Positions 53,880 to 62,484 of a stretch of DNA of 64,000 nucleotides are shown here, piece after piece. This stretch comes from Bradyrhizobium sp. AZCC 1721 (GTDB lineage: Bacteria > Pseudomonadota > Alphaproteobacteria > Rhizobiales > Xanthobacteraceae). Location: the NCBI RefSeq assembly GCF_036924715.1, contig NZ_JAZHSB010000001.1, positions 1,975,001-2,039,000 on the forward strand, written 5' to 3'. The notes beneath the pieces were generated by a model. It was not told where the DNA came from. It made no database searches and saw nothing but the letters and a program-made list of their open reading frames with translations. Both the position numbers and the translations under genes were made by a program. Positions within the stretch are counted from its first letter, which is position 1, and the number at the start of each line of letters is the position of its first letter.

Positions 53880-54320
53880 GAACTACGGAAGGAGCCCTGA
53901 CCCTTCAAATGCAGGCGCCAGCGGCGCGCAGCCTTTTCGGGATCGGCGTAGGGCGCGATCCGCAATAGATCGAAGGCGAGCGCGAGGTAATCCAAACATG
54001 GCGCGCGGCGGACGCCGCCGCGATTGAGTTCTTGAATGTCACCACAATGGCCGGACTGTGCGCCCTTATAGAGCAGCCGTAACCCACGATGTGACGGCCA
54101 CAAATGGCCGGAGGGGCAGGTGGGCGAGGGCAAAACGCGCTCGTGGCTTGCTGCTGGAGAACATCTCCGAACCCTCGCGCAAAGGCGAGAGGGTGCGGTG
54201 GCACCGGCTTCCAGATTGCCAGTCCCGACAGCACAATGAGGATACCGACGACGATGATGCCGGCATACAGCAGCTTTTGCACGTAGTTGTATTTGGTGAG
54301 ATCGTCGCTCGCGAAACTGC
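53880..54320 (-). pseudogene. Relic of a cytochrome b561-like membrane protein and a second fragment
   Basis: On the minus strand from 54310 one frame reads TKYNY then MQKLLYAGIIVVGILIVLSG and LAIWKPV, a typical first helix of cytochrome b561/b-type membrane haem proteins. The haem-ligand helices do not follow. Further along, at about 54010-53900, another frame reads LDYLALAFDLLRIAPYADPE and KAARRWRLHLKG, which looks like a separate gene fragment I cannot name. No complete gene is present. Confidence 0.45.
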
Positions 54321-54366
54321 CGGAACGGGAAGCCTGATCCGGCCGGGATTACGAACAAGGAATTCG

Positions 54367-54388
54367 GCCCGGCCTGCCGGGCTTTTTC
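54367..54388 (+). terminator. Rho-independent terminator
   Basis: GCCCGG, loop CCTG, CCGGGC, then TTTTTC. No plus-strand gene was recognised immediately upstream, so it may belong to a lost gene or an unseen small RNA. Confidence 0.6.
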
Positions 54389-54502
54389 ATCGGTCAGGAT
54401 GCGATGGCTGGCTTTGGCGGAGTAGCACGAGAGGGGACCGCCGGTTCAGGCTGGCTTGCCACTTATCGACGTTCAGCTAACCTCGGTGCAGCGGAGTGTC
54501 CG

Positions 54503-55051
54503 ATGAATTGGCGATCTGGCGCAAGGAGGGCAAGCCTATGGATACTCGGGTCTCTCGGCGTCGGTATATTGATTGCCAAAGCCATTGAAAAATGGGCGGA
54601 CCGAACCGGGTATCTCGACGACCCCTCAAAGGGTCTCCAGCGGGCGCTCGCCAAAGCTGCTACAATCACGGAATACTGGTTCTTCTATCCAGCTTTGACT
54701 TTCCTGATCGGATTGGCAATCGGTCTCTGGGTTGATGCGTTGTTTCGCAGCAGAAGTGCCGAAAGGGAAGCGGAGCTTGCACTGCTGGGATACGACTTGA
54801 GGGAATTTTCAGGCTTCATTGTGGACCGGGCTGGCCAGATCAACCAACGGTGGCCGACGTGCATAAGTGACCGCATGCCGGACCTGCAAGCCTTACTAAA
54901 TCGGGCGCAGGGCGCTGGGCTACCCACTCCTCCGCCAGAGGTCATGCGGTTAAGTGACGATGGCGAGCACTTTGCCGGTTACCTCCACGAGGTGGGCACG
55001 TTTCTAATCAACAATCAGTTTGCGGAAGCGAAGAACGCCGCCATTCATTGA
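54503..55051 (+). CDS. Hypothetical membrane protein with two helices, 182 residues
   Basis: ATG 54503 has GGAG 9 bases upstream. Helix 1 is LWILGSLGVGILIAKAI (about residues 12-28) and helix 2 is FFYPALTFLIGLAIGLWV (about 60-77). The C-terminal 100 residues are helical and cytosolic (LGYDLREFSGFIVDRAGQIN, GEHFAGYLHEVGTFLINNQF). No enzyme motif is present. Family not recognised; accessory-region location suggests a strain-specific gene. Confidence 0.65.
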   Translation: MNWRSGARRASLWILGSLGVGILIAKAIEKWADRTGYLDDPSKGLQRALAKAATITEYWFFYPALTFLIGLAIGLWVDALFRSRSAEREAELALLGYDLREFSGFIVDRAGQINQRWPTCISDRMPDLQALLNRAQGAGLPTPPPEVMRLSDDGEHFAGYLHEVGTFLINNQFAEAKNAAIH

Positions 55052-55236
55052 ATGCAGAGATCGAAAAATACGCCAGCCGTTGAGGCCCGATAGAACCGTA
55101 GGGCGCGGCAGAGCCCCGAACCGCAAGGGTTCCATTGCCGCTTGGAACCCCGCGCAAGGTTGGCAATTAAGCCTTTGTGAAGATGGCCTAAGCAATCCGC
55201 CATCAGGCAGTCACCGCAGAACGCGCGGCGGCGAAC

Positions 55237-55344
55237 GTGGCTGATGAGTTTGTGGCTGATCAAATGAAATCTTTGGCCCAGGCCTTCAGAGCTCAGGCCG
55301 AAGTCATGAAGAAGAACAAAAAGAACAAGAAAAAGAAGAAATGA
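55237..55344 (+). CDS. Very small lysine-tailed protein, possible
   Basis: From GTG 55237 the frame reads VADEFVADQMKSLAQAFRAQ and AEVMKKNKKNKKKKK. Its stop overlaps the ATG of the next gene as ATGA, so it looks translationally coupled. The start is uncertain; the upstream sequence has no good ribosome site. Confidence 0.4.
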   Translation: MADEFVADQMKSLAQAFRAQAEVMKKNKKNKKKKK

Positions 55345-55574
55345 GTTTCTCCATAAAGGCGAAGTGCAAGGACGGCGAAATCCTACATCGGAGGAAGACC
55401 CCTGAGGCTGCGCTGAAGAAGGCTCGCGAAATGTCGCAAACTGGGTGCTACGACATTCACATCACCACGCCGGAAGGAAGAGACTACCATTCGTCAGAGT
55501 TTGCAGACCTACCTCGCACGCCTGTTGCGCGACGACCATCTCACCCGTCCCGGATCGGAGGGCGAATCCGCTGA
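55341..55574 (+). CDS. Conserved small hypothetical protein, 77 residues
   Basis: The product reads MSFSIKAKCKDGEILHRRKT, PEAALKKAREMSQTGCYDIH and ITTPEGRDYHSSEF. It looks like a small alpha/beta domain and similar sequences are known to me from Bradyrhizobium, without function. Its ATG overlaps the preceding stop. A clear terminator follows at 55597. Confidence 0.68.
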   Translation: MSFSIKAKCKDGEILHRRKTPEAALKKAREMSQTGCYDIHITTPEGRDYHSSEFADLPRTPVARRPSHPSRIGGRIR

Positions 55575-55596
55575 ACCGATTGCGACCAAGAATGCC

Positions 55597-55622
55597 GCCC
55601 GGTCTCATGGCCGGGCTTTTTC
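55597..55622 (+). terminator. Rho-independent terminator
   Basis: GCCCGG, loop TCTCATGG, CCGGGC, then TTTTTC. It lies 23 bases after the stop of the 77-residue gene and is nearly the same hairpin as at 54367. Confidence 0.75.
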
Positions 55623-55709
55623 TTGCAGCGCGCCTTCGACTTCGCCCAGGGCCCGGCCCTGCACAACTGCTTATTCCTCGAGCCGCGCCATTTCCGTCGC
55701 GCAACGCTG

Positions 55710-55853
55710 CTACGGCGCCGGGCCAGTGAAATTGAAGAGCAGCAGAGCGGTTCCAAGAAAAATCGCCGCCACGAGCAAGTTCCCCGCCAGCCGTTTCCCG
55801 CCGCCCAAACAGACGATAATCAGGATCGTGCAGCCGATTATGACCCAGACCAT
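55710..55853 (-). CDS. Small membrane protein with two helices, 47 residues
   Basis: The frame reads MVWVIIGCTILIIVCLGGGK, RLAGNLLVAAIFLGTALLLF and ends NFTGPAP. Two hydrophobic segments with a short basic loop are clear. The ribosome site is weak. It is likely an inner-membrane hairpin; function unknown. Confidence 0.5.
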   Translation of the reverse strand: MVWVIIGCTILIIVCLGGGKRLAGNLLVAAIFLGTALLLFNFTGPAP

Positions 55854-56072
55854 TTGAAGGCCCACAAAATTGTGCAACCCGGGATGCTATGCTGCGGGAC
55901 ATGCTCGCGGCACGTCAAGCGGACTTTGAGAACAAAGCACGAAGCGCCGTGTACGATCCGTGTATCATCGACAAGGCGGGACTAAACGGAAAAGCCTGAA
56001 ACTAAAGAGTTTTCTTCAAGACAAGATGAGACGGAAAACGAAGGAACAGAACGCGTAAAGCGTTGAAAACTT

Positions 56073-56147
56073 TGGCGATCCCAGCAGGAATTCGAACCTG
56101 CAACCCACGGAGTAGAAATCCGCTACTCTGGTTTTGAAAGAATCGCC
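56073..56147 (-). tRNA. tRNA-Arg(TCT)-like sequence, degenerate
   Basis: The 75 bases fold partly as a tRNA: a 7-pair acceptor stem (GGCGATT with GATCGCC, last pair T-G), an anticodon arm GCGGA-TTTCTAC-TCCGT with anticodon TCT, and a T arm GCAGG-TTCGAATT-CCTGC whose loop is one base too long. There is no proper D arm. It ends CCA. I read it as a degraded tRNA or an attachment-site copy of its 3' half rather than a working tRNA. The integrase gene begins its 3' end 270 bases away. Confidence 0.45.
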
Positions 56148-56414
56148 CGACCACCGGTTGACCACCGATACCCCATGAACAAACAGCGATAAAAGTGGTC
56201 AAGCTCGGTCAAACGCCATTGTTATTGCTGATCTTTTCAATAACTACTTACGTTCGGGACGCAAGGGGCGCGCCCTCGGTCAGATTGCGACTTGAATCGA
56301 ATGTCGGTATCGGTGGTTGCGCCTCCAGGATTTGAATTCAGCCTTTTCGGATTCGAAGAGTCGCTATGCTGCCCGTGGCGCCGAGCAACTATGCTCTCCG
56401 GCCTGCGAGTGCAT

Positions 56415-57815
56415 TCAGGCTGCACGCCGAATTCTGTGGTCATCCTCACCCAGATCGCCTGGTTTCACTTGAAGCCCGCGAGTTACACGCCGGCTTGCGC
56501 CCCGGCCGAGCCAATCTCGCAAAGCGGGGTCTTCCGTGAGCGTTTTACCGATAGCGGAGAACACAGCGGCGCTGATCGCTTGCTGCTGGCTGCGCAGGTG
56601 GTCCCCAAGTAGTTTGTGGCGAGTAACGTAGCCGGCATTCACGCCTGGAATTGAATGGTTCATTAGGAGTTTCGCGTCGAATTCCGAGACCCCAGCAGCC
56701 GTTGCAATGGTGCGGAATGTTTGACGAAGATCGTTACCCCACTTCGAGAGGGTATCGCGATCTTCCTTTGTTTCAGCAAGATGCCCCGACTCACTGTCGC
56801 CGGGAAAAACCCATTTCTGCGCCTGCAACGGATACATTTGCCTGCCGAAGCGGATTGCCCGGATGAGACACTGAATCATTTCGTGGGAGAGGGGGATGTC
56901 GAAAGCTCGCTTCTTGCCACCCTTCGGCTTTTCGATGTGCAGAGTTCGGCGGCGAAAATCGATGTGACTTAGCTTTACTTGCTGTAACGCGGTAGTCCGA
57001 GAACCACAGAGCAGCGTGAGCAGATGAAATTCACGGCGGACCGGATTTTCGAGGGCAGCCAACTCCCGGAACCATTCGGTCAAGTCGCTGACGCCCATAC
57101 CGGTATCTCGGCGCTTCTCCTCATTCCAGTCGACGGCGTCTGCTGGATTGTCGCGGGGCAGTGATCTGTTGGTCTTGCGAGCATGATTGTAAACTGCGCG
57201 CAGCGTTCGCATACAGCCATTCGCAATATAGGGACCGTTCTCCTTCGTAATATCGTCGTGCTTCTTGGCAACGCGAGCAGGGTCCATCGCGAGTTCGCCT
57301 AATGAAGTATCAAGCCAGACCGCAAAGAGACGTTCTACGTGGTCGCGATAACCACTTATAGTCTTTTCACTGCGCCCTTCCGGATCAGGTGGGCTTCCAG
57401 AAATCGCTGCCACGCTTGCCTAAGGGGTAACCGTCGCGACGTCCGTATTCGTCTCGTTCCCAACCTTGCCAGGGTCGGTGTCTCCGTCTTGCTTTGCCGT
57501 CTTCGGGTGCTGTCCCCTGCTGATCTGAGCCAGATATTCCTTCGCGATCGCGCGCGCCGCTCGGGTCGTCAACTCGCGCGTGTCGCCGATAGATACTCTG
57601 ATCGAAGACGCCCGCTTACCTCCCTGCCGAAGATCGCCTTGGACGGTGAAGGTTCTTTTCCTCTTCCCAACGACCACGAAGAAGCCCTTCAGCTCGGTGT
57701 CGCGGGCTAGATACCAGCCGTCCTTCGGGGTGGGTAACTGAGCGATGCTCTTATCACTCAGGGGAACGCGAATGTCGTTCATTGGAGGGAGCCAGTCGAC
57801 TAAAACGGTTTTCAA
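56415..57815 (-). CDS. Tyrosine recombinase integrase with compensating frameshifts
   Basis: The frame from ATG 57815 carries an arm-binding N-terminal domain (PKDGWYLARDTELKGFFVVV), then hits TAG at 57420-57422. The core domain resumes in the same frame (GRSEKTISGYRDHVERLF). Between, from about 57425 to 57385, the family sequence LRQAWQRFLEAHLIRKG is in another frame, so a plus-one (CCCC) and a minus-one (GGG) change cancel out. Catalytic residues are visible: R in CGSRTTALQQ, K in KPKGGKK, R in NDLRQTF, H in NHSIPGVN and Y in GYVTRHK. It would integrate DNA at a tRNA end; tRNA pieces flank it on both sides. Corrected length is about 466 residues. Confidence 0.75.
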
Positions 57816-57960
57816 ACGGTTTTGGCGAACCGGGATGTTTGGATGTTTGGGTTCGACCTACAGCGAAGCTATCCGACAAAACCCTATAAAACAAAGAACT
57901 TCCGAAGGGTCGTCGTAGCGACGAGCAGATTCAGAAATCGCAGCGAAGCGTTGGTTTTGA

Positions 57961-58006
57961 ACTCTTAATCAGCGGGTCCCAGGTTCGAGCCCTGGTGCGC
58001 CCACCA
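57961..58006 (+). other. 3' half of a tRNA-Lys(CTT) gene, likely attachment site
   Basis: ACTCTTAATCAGCGGGTCCC, AGGTTCGAGCCCTGGTGCGC and CCACCA match the 3' half of alphaproteobacterial tRNA-Lys(CTT) from the anticodon loop to CCA. The upstream bases do not form the acceptor or D arm, so the gene is not complete. Such 3' halves are the usual product of integration into a tRNA. It lies 146 bases upstream of the integrase start. Confidence 0.65.
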
Positions 58007-58007
58007 A

Positions 58008-58406
58008 GCCTTTCACGTAGTAGATCAAGCGCTTACCGCAAAGATCACGGTGGATAAGACGAGAACAAAACGGGTCTCGTGCGACGCGTTTTGTGATCGC
58101 ACGTCGCACGCCGTGCGACGGGTTAACGAAGGTCTCTTAAGGTTCTTGTCGGTACCCGGGAGCAAGAAGCGGGGAGTCGCGCGCCTTCCAGTGTGCTTGG
58201 ACCACGTGCTCGAGCCGGCTTTGGAATTACGCTCAGAGCGCCGCATCTGGGATCGTGGCAAGGCGTTGGCGGCGCTCAGTAAGGCGATCGACGAGATGGC
58301 GTTCGTCACGTCATCGCAGAAGGTACCGAATACTGCTACGCCAAGCACCACAGCATCTTGCACGGCTGCAAGCCGCCGCCGAGATGAGATTTCGGCCGGT
58401 CGGCGA
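58008..58406. other. Stretch between att-like site and integrase fragment
   Basis: A long plus-strand frame passes through here (58050 onwards), but its first 850 bases show no motif and are partly antisense to the integrase fragment. I do not call it. Confidence 0.4.
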
Positions 58407-58625
58407 TCAGCCCTTCATCCCTTCCTTGCGCACCTGCAATTCGAGCCGGTCGATGCCGGCATCGGCGCGATCGGCATTGCGGGCGCGGTAGTGCTTCACG
58501 ATGGTCTGCGCGCTTCGGTACGAGTGCCCCGTGATGTCGCAGATCGTCAACAGGTCGCAGCCGGCGCGGTCGAGCAGCATGACACAGGTATCGCGCAGGT
58601 CCTGGTCGTGCTTTTGGTCGAGTTC
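58407..58625 (-). pseudogene. C-terminal fragment of a second phage-type integrase
   Basis: The frame reads LRDTCVMLLDRAGCDLLTIC, DITGHSYRSAQTIVKHYRAR and ends LELQVRKEGMKG. It contains the R, GHS histidine and the final Y of tyrosine recombinases (LRxTxxxxLxxAGxxxxxIxxxTGHS...HY). The open frame extends to 59063, but the part beyond about 58625 has no integrase features. It is therefore a 3' remnant. Confidence 0.6.
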
Positions 58626-58922
58626 GCCGGCGCTATTGACGAACATCAGCGACGGGCACGGCTTCAGGCGCCATGCTTCGTTAGCGCCATTACTGTCGCG
58701 CGCCGCCTGCGCCTCCAGCCATTCCGCCACCACACGCGCGCGCTGATCAACTGCGCGAGCGCGCTGCGCCTTGTTCTCTTCATTGAGCGGGAAGGACGCG
58801 AACAGCCCGTCGACAGTTCTGATCAGTTCGGTGGTCAATCGCTCAGCGCGGACGATCGCCTGGCGCACGGTATCGCGCGCGAGAAAGCCGAACACGGCAA
58901 CGGCGCACGCGGTCGATACCCA

Positions 58923-60012
58923 ATGGCGATAGGCACCGGCGATCCGGTCGCGGTCGTTCCGTTCGCGCCGATCACAATCGAAGGTTCCGATATCGATGAG
59001 GTGTACGTAAGGGCCTGCGCGGCGGCGAACTCCGACGCCTCTCGCGGCACTGTGATAGTTCATCTCGATCTGCCGGACGACGCCGGTTCGAAGCTGCCGT
59101 TACCGGCCGACTATCCGATGCCCGAAGCGCTACGCGACGACGCGCGCGACGAGTGGCTCCGCGATCTGGTGAATTGGTGGCAGCGGGACCGGTCCCAGCT
59201 CGAGCACCGGATACCTTACATCCACGGCGCGCGTCTCCGCCGCTACGGAGGAAAGATCGATCAGATCAAGCGTATCATCGAACTGCTGAAAGCGAAAGAA
59301 AGTACGCGGGCGGTCGCGGTGCTCGTCGATCCGTTCCGGGACTTCAATCCAGCGGCCGCAAAGGAAGAGTTCGCCTCGTTTTGCCTCGTGGAGTTTCGTC
59401 GTCGCCCTCGATCCGACAAAGTGACGGTCGTCGACGCTATCGCGTTCTATCGTGCGCAGGAATTTGCTCGTTGGTGTCCGGTGAACATCGCCGAGCTGAG
59501 ACTTCTGCAGCGAGAGATAGGTGAGGCTTGCGGTTTTTAAGACCGGGCGGATCACGACCATCGCCGCGGATGCCCGGACCATCGCGCGGTCGCCGACCCA
59601 GGTGGCGATGCCGATCATCGATCGTCTCCTAGACCAGGCGCCTGAAAAGCTGCACCTCTTGGCCGACGCCTTGGTGCGCCGATCGGTGCGGAGCGAACGC
59701 CAGATGGCCGCCGTGGCCAGCTGGCGGGAAGCTCTCGCCGAGCTTCGCAATGCCGCGAACGCCTCCTACAACAATGACGGGATTCCGATCGCCATCGAGG
59801 GACTGCGGGCGCTGGCCGCCTATGTCGAAGTCGGAGCGGACGTCGCCGATACGGGGGCTGCAGCCATCGTGTCCACGCTGAGAGATCTGGCCGATCAAAA
59901 CGAAGGGTACGAGCACTCCAAACGCGAGCCGGATGACTTCAAGCGATGGTCGCGGGGGGCGCTGCAGCGTGTGGCGGAGCTCGAAGCGGCCACCGAAGAG
60001 CGCACCAGGTGA
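58923..60012 (+). CDS. Thymidylate-synthase-like protein, interrupted by a one-base shift
   Basis: The first part (from ATG 58923) reads PITIEGSDIDEVYVRACAAA and RLRRYGGKIDQIKRIIELLK, then TRAVAVLVDPFRDF, FASFCLVEF, IAFYRAQEFARWCPVNIAEL. These follow the order of thymidylate synthase motifs: DQI...I..L, the strand before the catalytic region, the cysteine (FASFC), R (YRAQEF) and N (CPVNIA). At TTTTT (59536-59540) the frame changes; the continuation GRITTIAADARTIARSPTQV matches the position of the D-H-Y...Q motif but has R and A instead of H and Y. Net length is one base over a multiple of three. Corrected length is 362 residues with a 130-residue helical extension. I recognise the fold only by motif order. 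Confidence 0.5.
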
Positions 60013-60176
60013 AGCAGCAGGACCAATTCTCGGGCTGTGCTCGGCCGACCCGCCGGCCTGGAAAAATGCGTTGATGATGCGCGGAAGGTCTTCATGATTG
60101 CCACCGGAACGAACACAGCAGTAGTCCTGATTCCGCGCGGGCGAAGACGGCTGAGAAGATTGATCATTCTTTCCGG

Positions 60177-61288
60177 CTCCGCCCAGAACTTCCGCGCGTT
60201 ACACGTCTTTCGCGCAAGGTCTTGGCTGGCGGCACGGCATTGACGCTTGTTCTCGTTTCCGGAGCAGTCCTGTGGGCTTTGCTGAACAGTCGTACTCGCG
60301 AGCAAGTATCCGAGGAACTCTACACTACCGATCATCACAATGTGGCCGATGGCGTTGCCTGGCTACCGCGCGACTATGCGGGCGTTCCCCGCGACGTCCC
60401 GCGCCTTGGGCCGCCGCTGCCTGGCGATCTCGGCCGTCCAATCGTTGCAGCCCAAACCCAGTCTGGACCACTTGCGGTGGATCCCGAGCAACAGCGGATG
60501 AGTCAGGAAGGCGAGGCCGCGCGCACCAGCAAGGTTTCGTGTCAATGAATGTTCGACCATCCGCGGCAGCCATTCCATCGGAGGCCACCCCAAATGCGGC
60601 GCCATCATCCGATGAGGCATTCGCCCAGAACGGACAGGATCGCAAGCTGGCCTTCGTCAACGCCTCCATCGATCGCCGAACCGCGAGCCCGGACCGCGTG
60701 ACGAGACCAGCCTCGACTTACGTCGTGCAGGCTGGGTCCGTGATTCCTGCTGCCCTCATCACCGGGATCAGTTCTGATCTACCAGGGCAAATCACCGCAC
60801 AAGTAACTGAGAACGTCTTTGATACACCAACGGGCCGCTCGCTGCTGGTGCCCCAGGGGGCACGATTGATCGGAATCTACGACAGCCAGGTTGCGTTTGG
60901 ACAGTCACGCGTTCTTCTGGTCTGGACACGCCTGATCATGCCGAACGGCCGATCCATCGTCCTTGAGCGCCAGCCGGGTGTCGATACCGCGGGATACGCT
61001 GGGCTTCAGGACGAAGTTGATCATCACTGGGGGCAGCTGTTCAAGGCGGCGCTGCTGTCGACCTTGCTTGGGGTCGGGGCCGAACTCGGATCTGGCTCGG
61101 ATGCCGGCAACGGTAGCAACGCCCTAATTCGGGCGCTCCGCCGTGGGGCAGAGGATTCCCTGAAGCAAACTGGTCAACAGATCGTTCGGCGCAATCTCAA
61201 CATCCAGCCGACCCTGACAATCCGGCCCGGTTTTCCGGTACGGGTGATCGTCAATCGCGACTTGGTGCTTGAACCATACAGAGGGTGA
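60177..61288 (+). pseudogene. trbI: Conjugal transfer protein TrbI (VirB10 type), 5' end lost and frameshifted
   Basis: The N-terminal part reads LRPELPRVTRLSRKVLAGGT and LTLVLVSGAVLWALLNSRTR (the membrane anchor), then YTTDHHNVADGVAWLPRDYA. At GTTTCG (about 60535) one base is missing and the family continues in another frame (STYVVQAGSVIPAALITGIS, VLLVWTRLIMPNGRSIVLER, PGFPVRVIVNRDLVLEPY). The beta-barrel domain is complete. No proper start codon precedes the first part. TrbI forms the core channel of a type IV secretion system; all other trb genes are absent on the left, so this is a remnant. Confidence 0.8.
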
Positions 61289-61375
61289 AAAGGCGAAACT
61301 GAAGCTCGGCGCCATCTCAGACGACGACAAGTCAGTTAAGCTCATCGTGGAACTGTCGGCCAAGTCGAGAAGGGG
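61285..61375 (+). pseudogene. N-terminal stub of a DUF2274 protein
   Basis: AKLKLGAISDDDKSVKLIVE and LSAK match the start of DUF2274 proteins, which regularly follow trbI in conjugative elements. Its GTG start overlaps the trbI stop (GTGA) but is out of frame with this part by one base (AAAA tract). After residue 30 the match ends. It supports the view that the trb operon was cut here. Confidence 0.55.
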
Positions 61376-61551
61376 GTCCCATGAGGAGGCGGGCAAACAT
61401 CTCGATGGGCTGAAGCACGGGCGCGACGTTTGCCTTCAACACCGAGTACTTCGCACATGAGCACGACGCGGAGGGCGTCGCTGCGACTCTGCGAGATTGG
61501 TTAAGCGAGACTAAACGTGAGCGTGACGCGGGGCGCGCCGGCGCATGCTAG

Positions 61552-62331
61552 TCACCACTTTTCGACCCATGGCCGAAGCACGACTTCGAACGCCCACGTC
61601 GACCGATGCTGGCGATGCAGTTGCAAATATGTTTCGGCGATATGGTCGGGGTCGGCCATGTTGTCGTCGACAGTCATCCCCGCCAGCCGGTGTGCGCGGG
61701 TCCCGTCCTCCTGAGTCCAGCCGATCGCGGCGTCGATCGGTACATTCGCGACGTGGATACCCTGCGGCATCAGTTCTCTTGCCATACTCTGCGCGAGTCC
61801 CGACTTGGCATGGCATGCCATCGCAAAGGCGCTGCTTGATGGGAAGCCTTTGAGCGCTGCGCTGGCGTTCGTGAAGATGATCGTTCCCTTCGCCCCGTTG
61901 GCGTCGAGTTTGTTTCCGAGCATGAGTCGAGCTGCCTGTTGACCCACCAGAAATGCGCTGAACGCCGCGTTTCGAAGTGTTTCTAGCGCCATGACTGGGT
62001 CCGCTTCGATAACGCTCTTGCGGAAAATGCCGGGGACCCGTCCATCGATGTTGTGCACGACAAGTCTCGGCGTCCCAATGTCCTGCACGATATTCTTGAA
62101 CAACCGCTCCACGGCCGCCGGTTCGCTCGCATCACAGGCGTATCGACGCACCCCATGCATTTCCTCAAGTGTCTCAAGAACCGCTTTTCCGGGATTCCTG
62201 GCTGCCACAGCAACACGCATACCGTTCTTCGCGAACAGCCTCGCGCAACTTGAGCTGATGCCCGGACCGCCACCGATAATGAGTGCAACGTCCTGGACGG
62301 AAGGTTGGGCGTCGCCCTTGGACTGAGACAT
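61552..62331 (-). CDS. SDR-family protein lacking the catalytic tyrosine
   Basis: The 259-residue protein has a Rossmann fold with a changed nucleotide motif (ALIIGGGPGISSSCARLF) and NAG-like HNIDGR. The active-site region reads FTNASAALKGFPSSSAFAMA then CHAKSGLAQSMARELMPQGI; the lysine is present but the tyrosine of YxxxK is alanine. Relatives of this subgroup (AFASAKFALRALAQSMAREL type) often carry phenylalanine there. It may bind NAD(P) without classical activity. ATG 62331 has GAG upstream; a TTG at 62361 is possible. It is divergent from the TetR gene. Confidence 0.75.
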   Translation of the reverse strand: MSQSKGDAQPSVQDVALIIGGGPGISSSCARLFAKNGMRVAVAARNPGKAVLETLEEMHGVRRYACDASEPAAVERLFKNIVQDIGTPRLVVHNIDGRVPGIFRKSVIEADPVMALETLRNAAFSAFLVGQQAARLMLGNKLDANGAKGTIIFTNASAALKGFPSSSAFAMACHAKSGLAQSMARELMPQGIHVANVPIDAAIGWTQEDGTRAHRLAGMTVDDNMADPDHIAETYLQLHRQHRSTWAFEVVLRPWVEKW

Positions 62332-62461
62332 GTCGCTTACTCGCGGTTTGGGAGCTGACAAAGTAGTGGTAACGGTCGTGTTATACCGCCTCAGGTCAGA
62401 AGCGAAGCAATCATTAATTCTAAATCAGAACTATAGGTAGTTGCAATTAGCCCGACTGGGC

Positions 62462-62477
62462 GGTACCTTTCAGTACC
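62462..62477. promoter_or_regulatory. Palindrome before the TetR gene, likely operator
   Basis: GGTAC-N6-GTACC is a perfect inverted repeat that ends 8 bases before ATG 62485. In TetR systems the operator typically overlaps the promoter of the regulator and the divergent target. A related GTACC-AATTG-GGTAC block lies at 63255-63270. Confidence 0.5.
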
Positions 62478-62484
62478 TTATCAC

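Noticed and set aside
56317..56350. A second tRNA-like 3' end (GGTTGCGCCTCCAGGATTTG)
   Set aside because: It has a T-loop-like block but no acceptor or anticodon arm pairing could be found.
58050..58922. First half of a 496-codon plus-strand frame
   Set aside because: No motif is seen and part of it is antisense to the integrase fragment. Only the part from 58923 looks like a protein.
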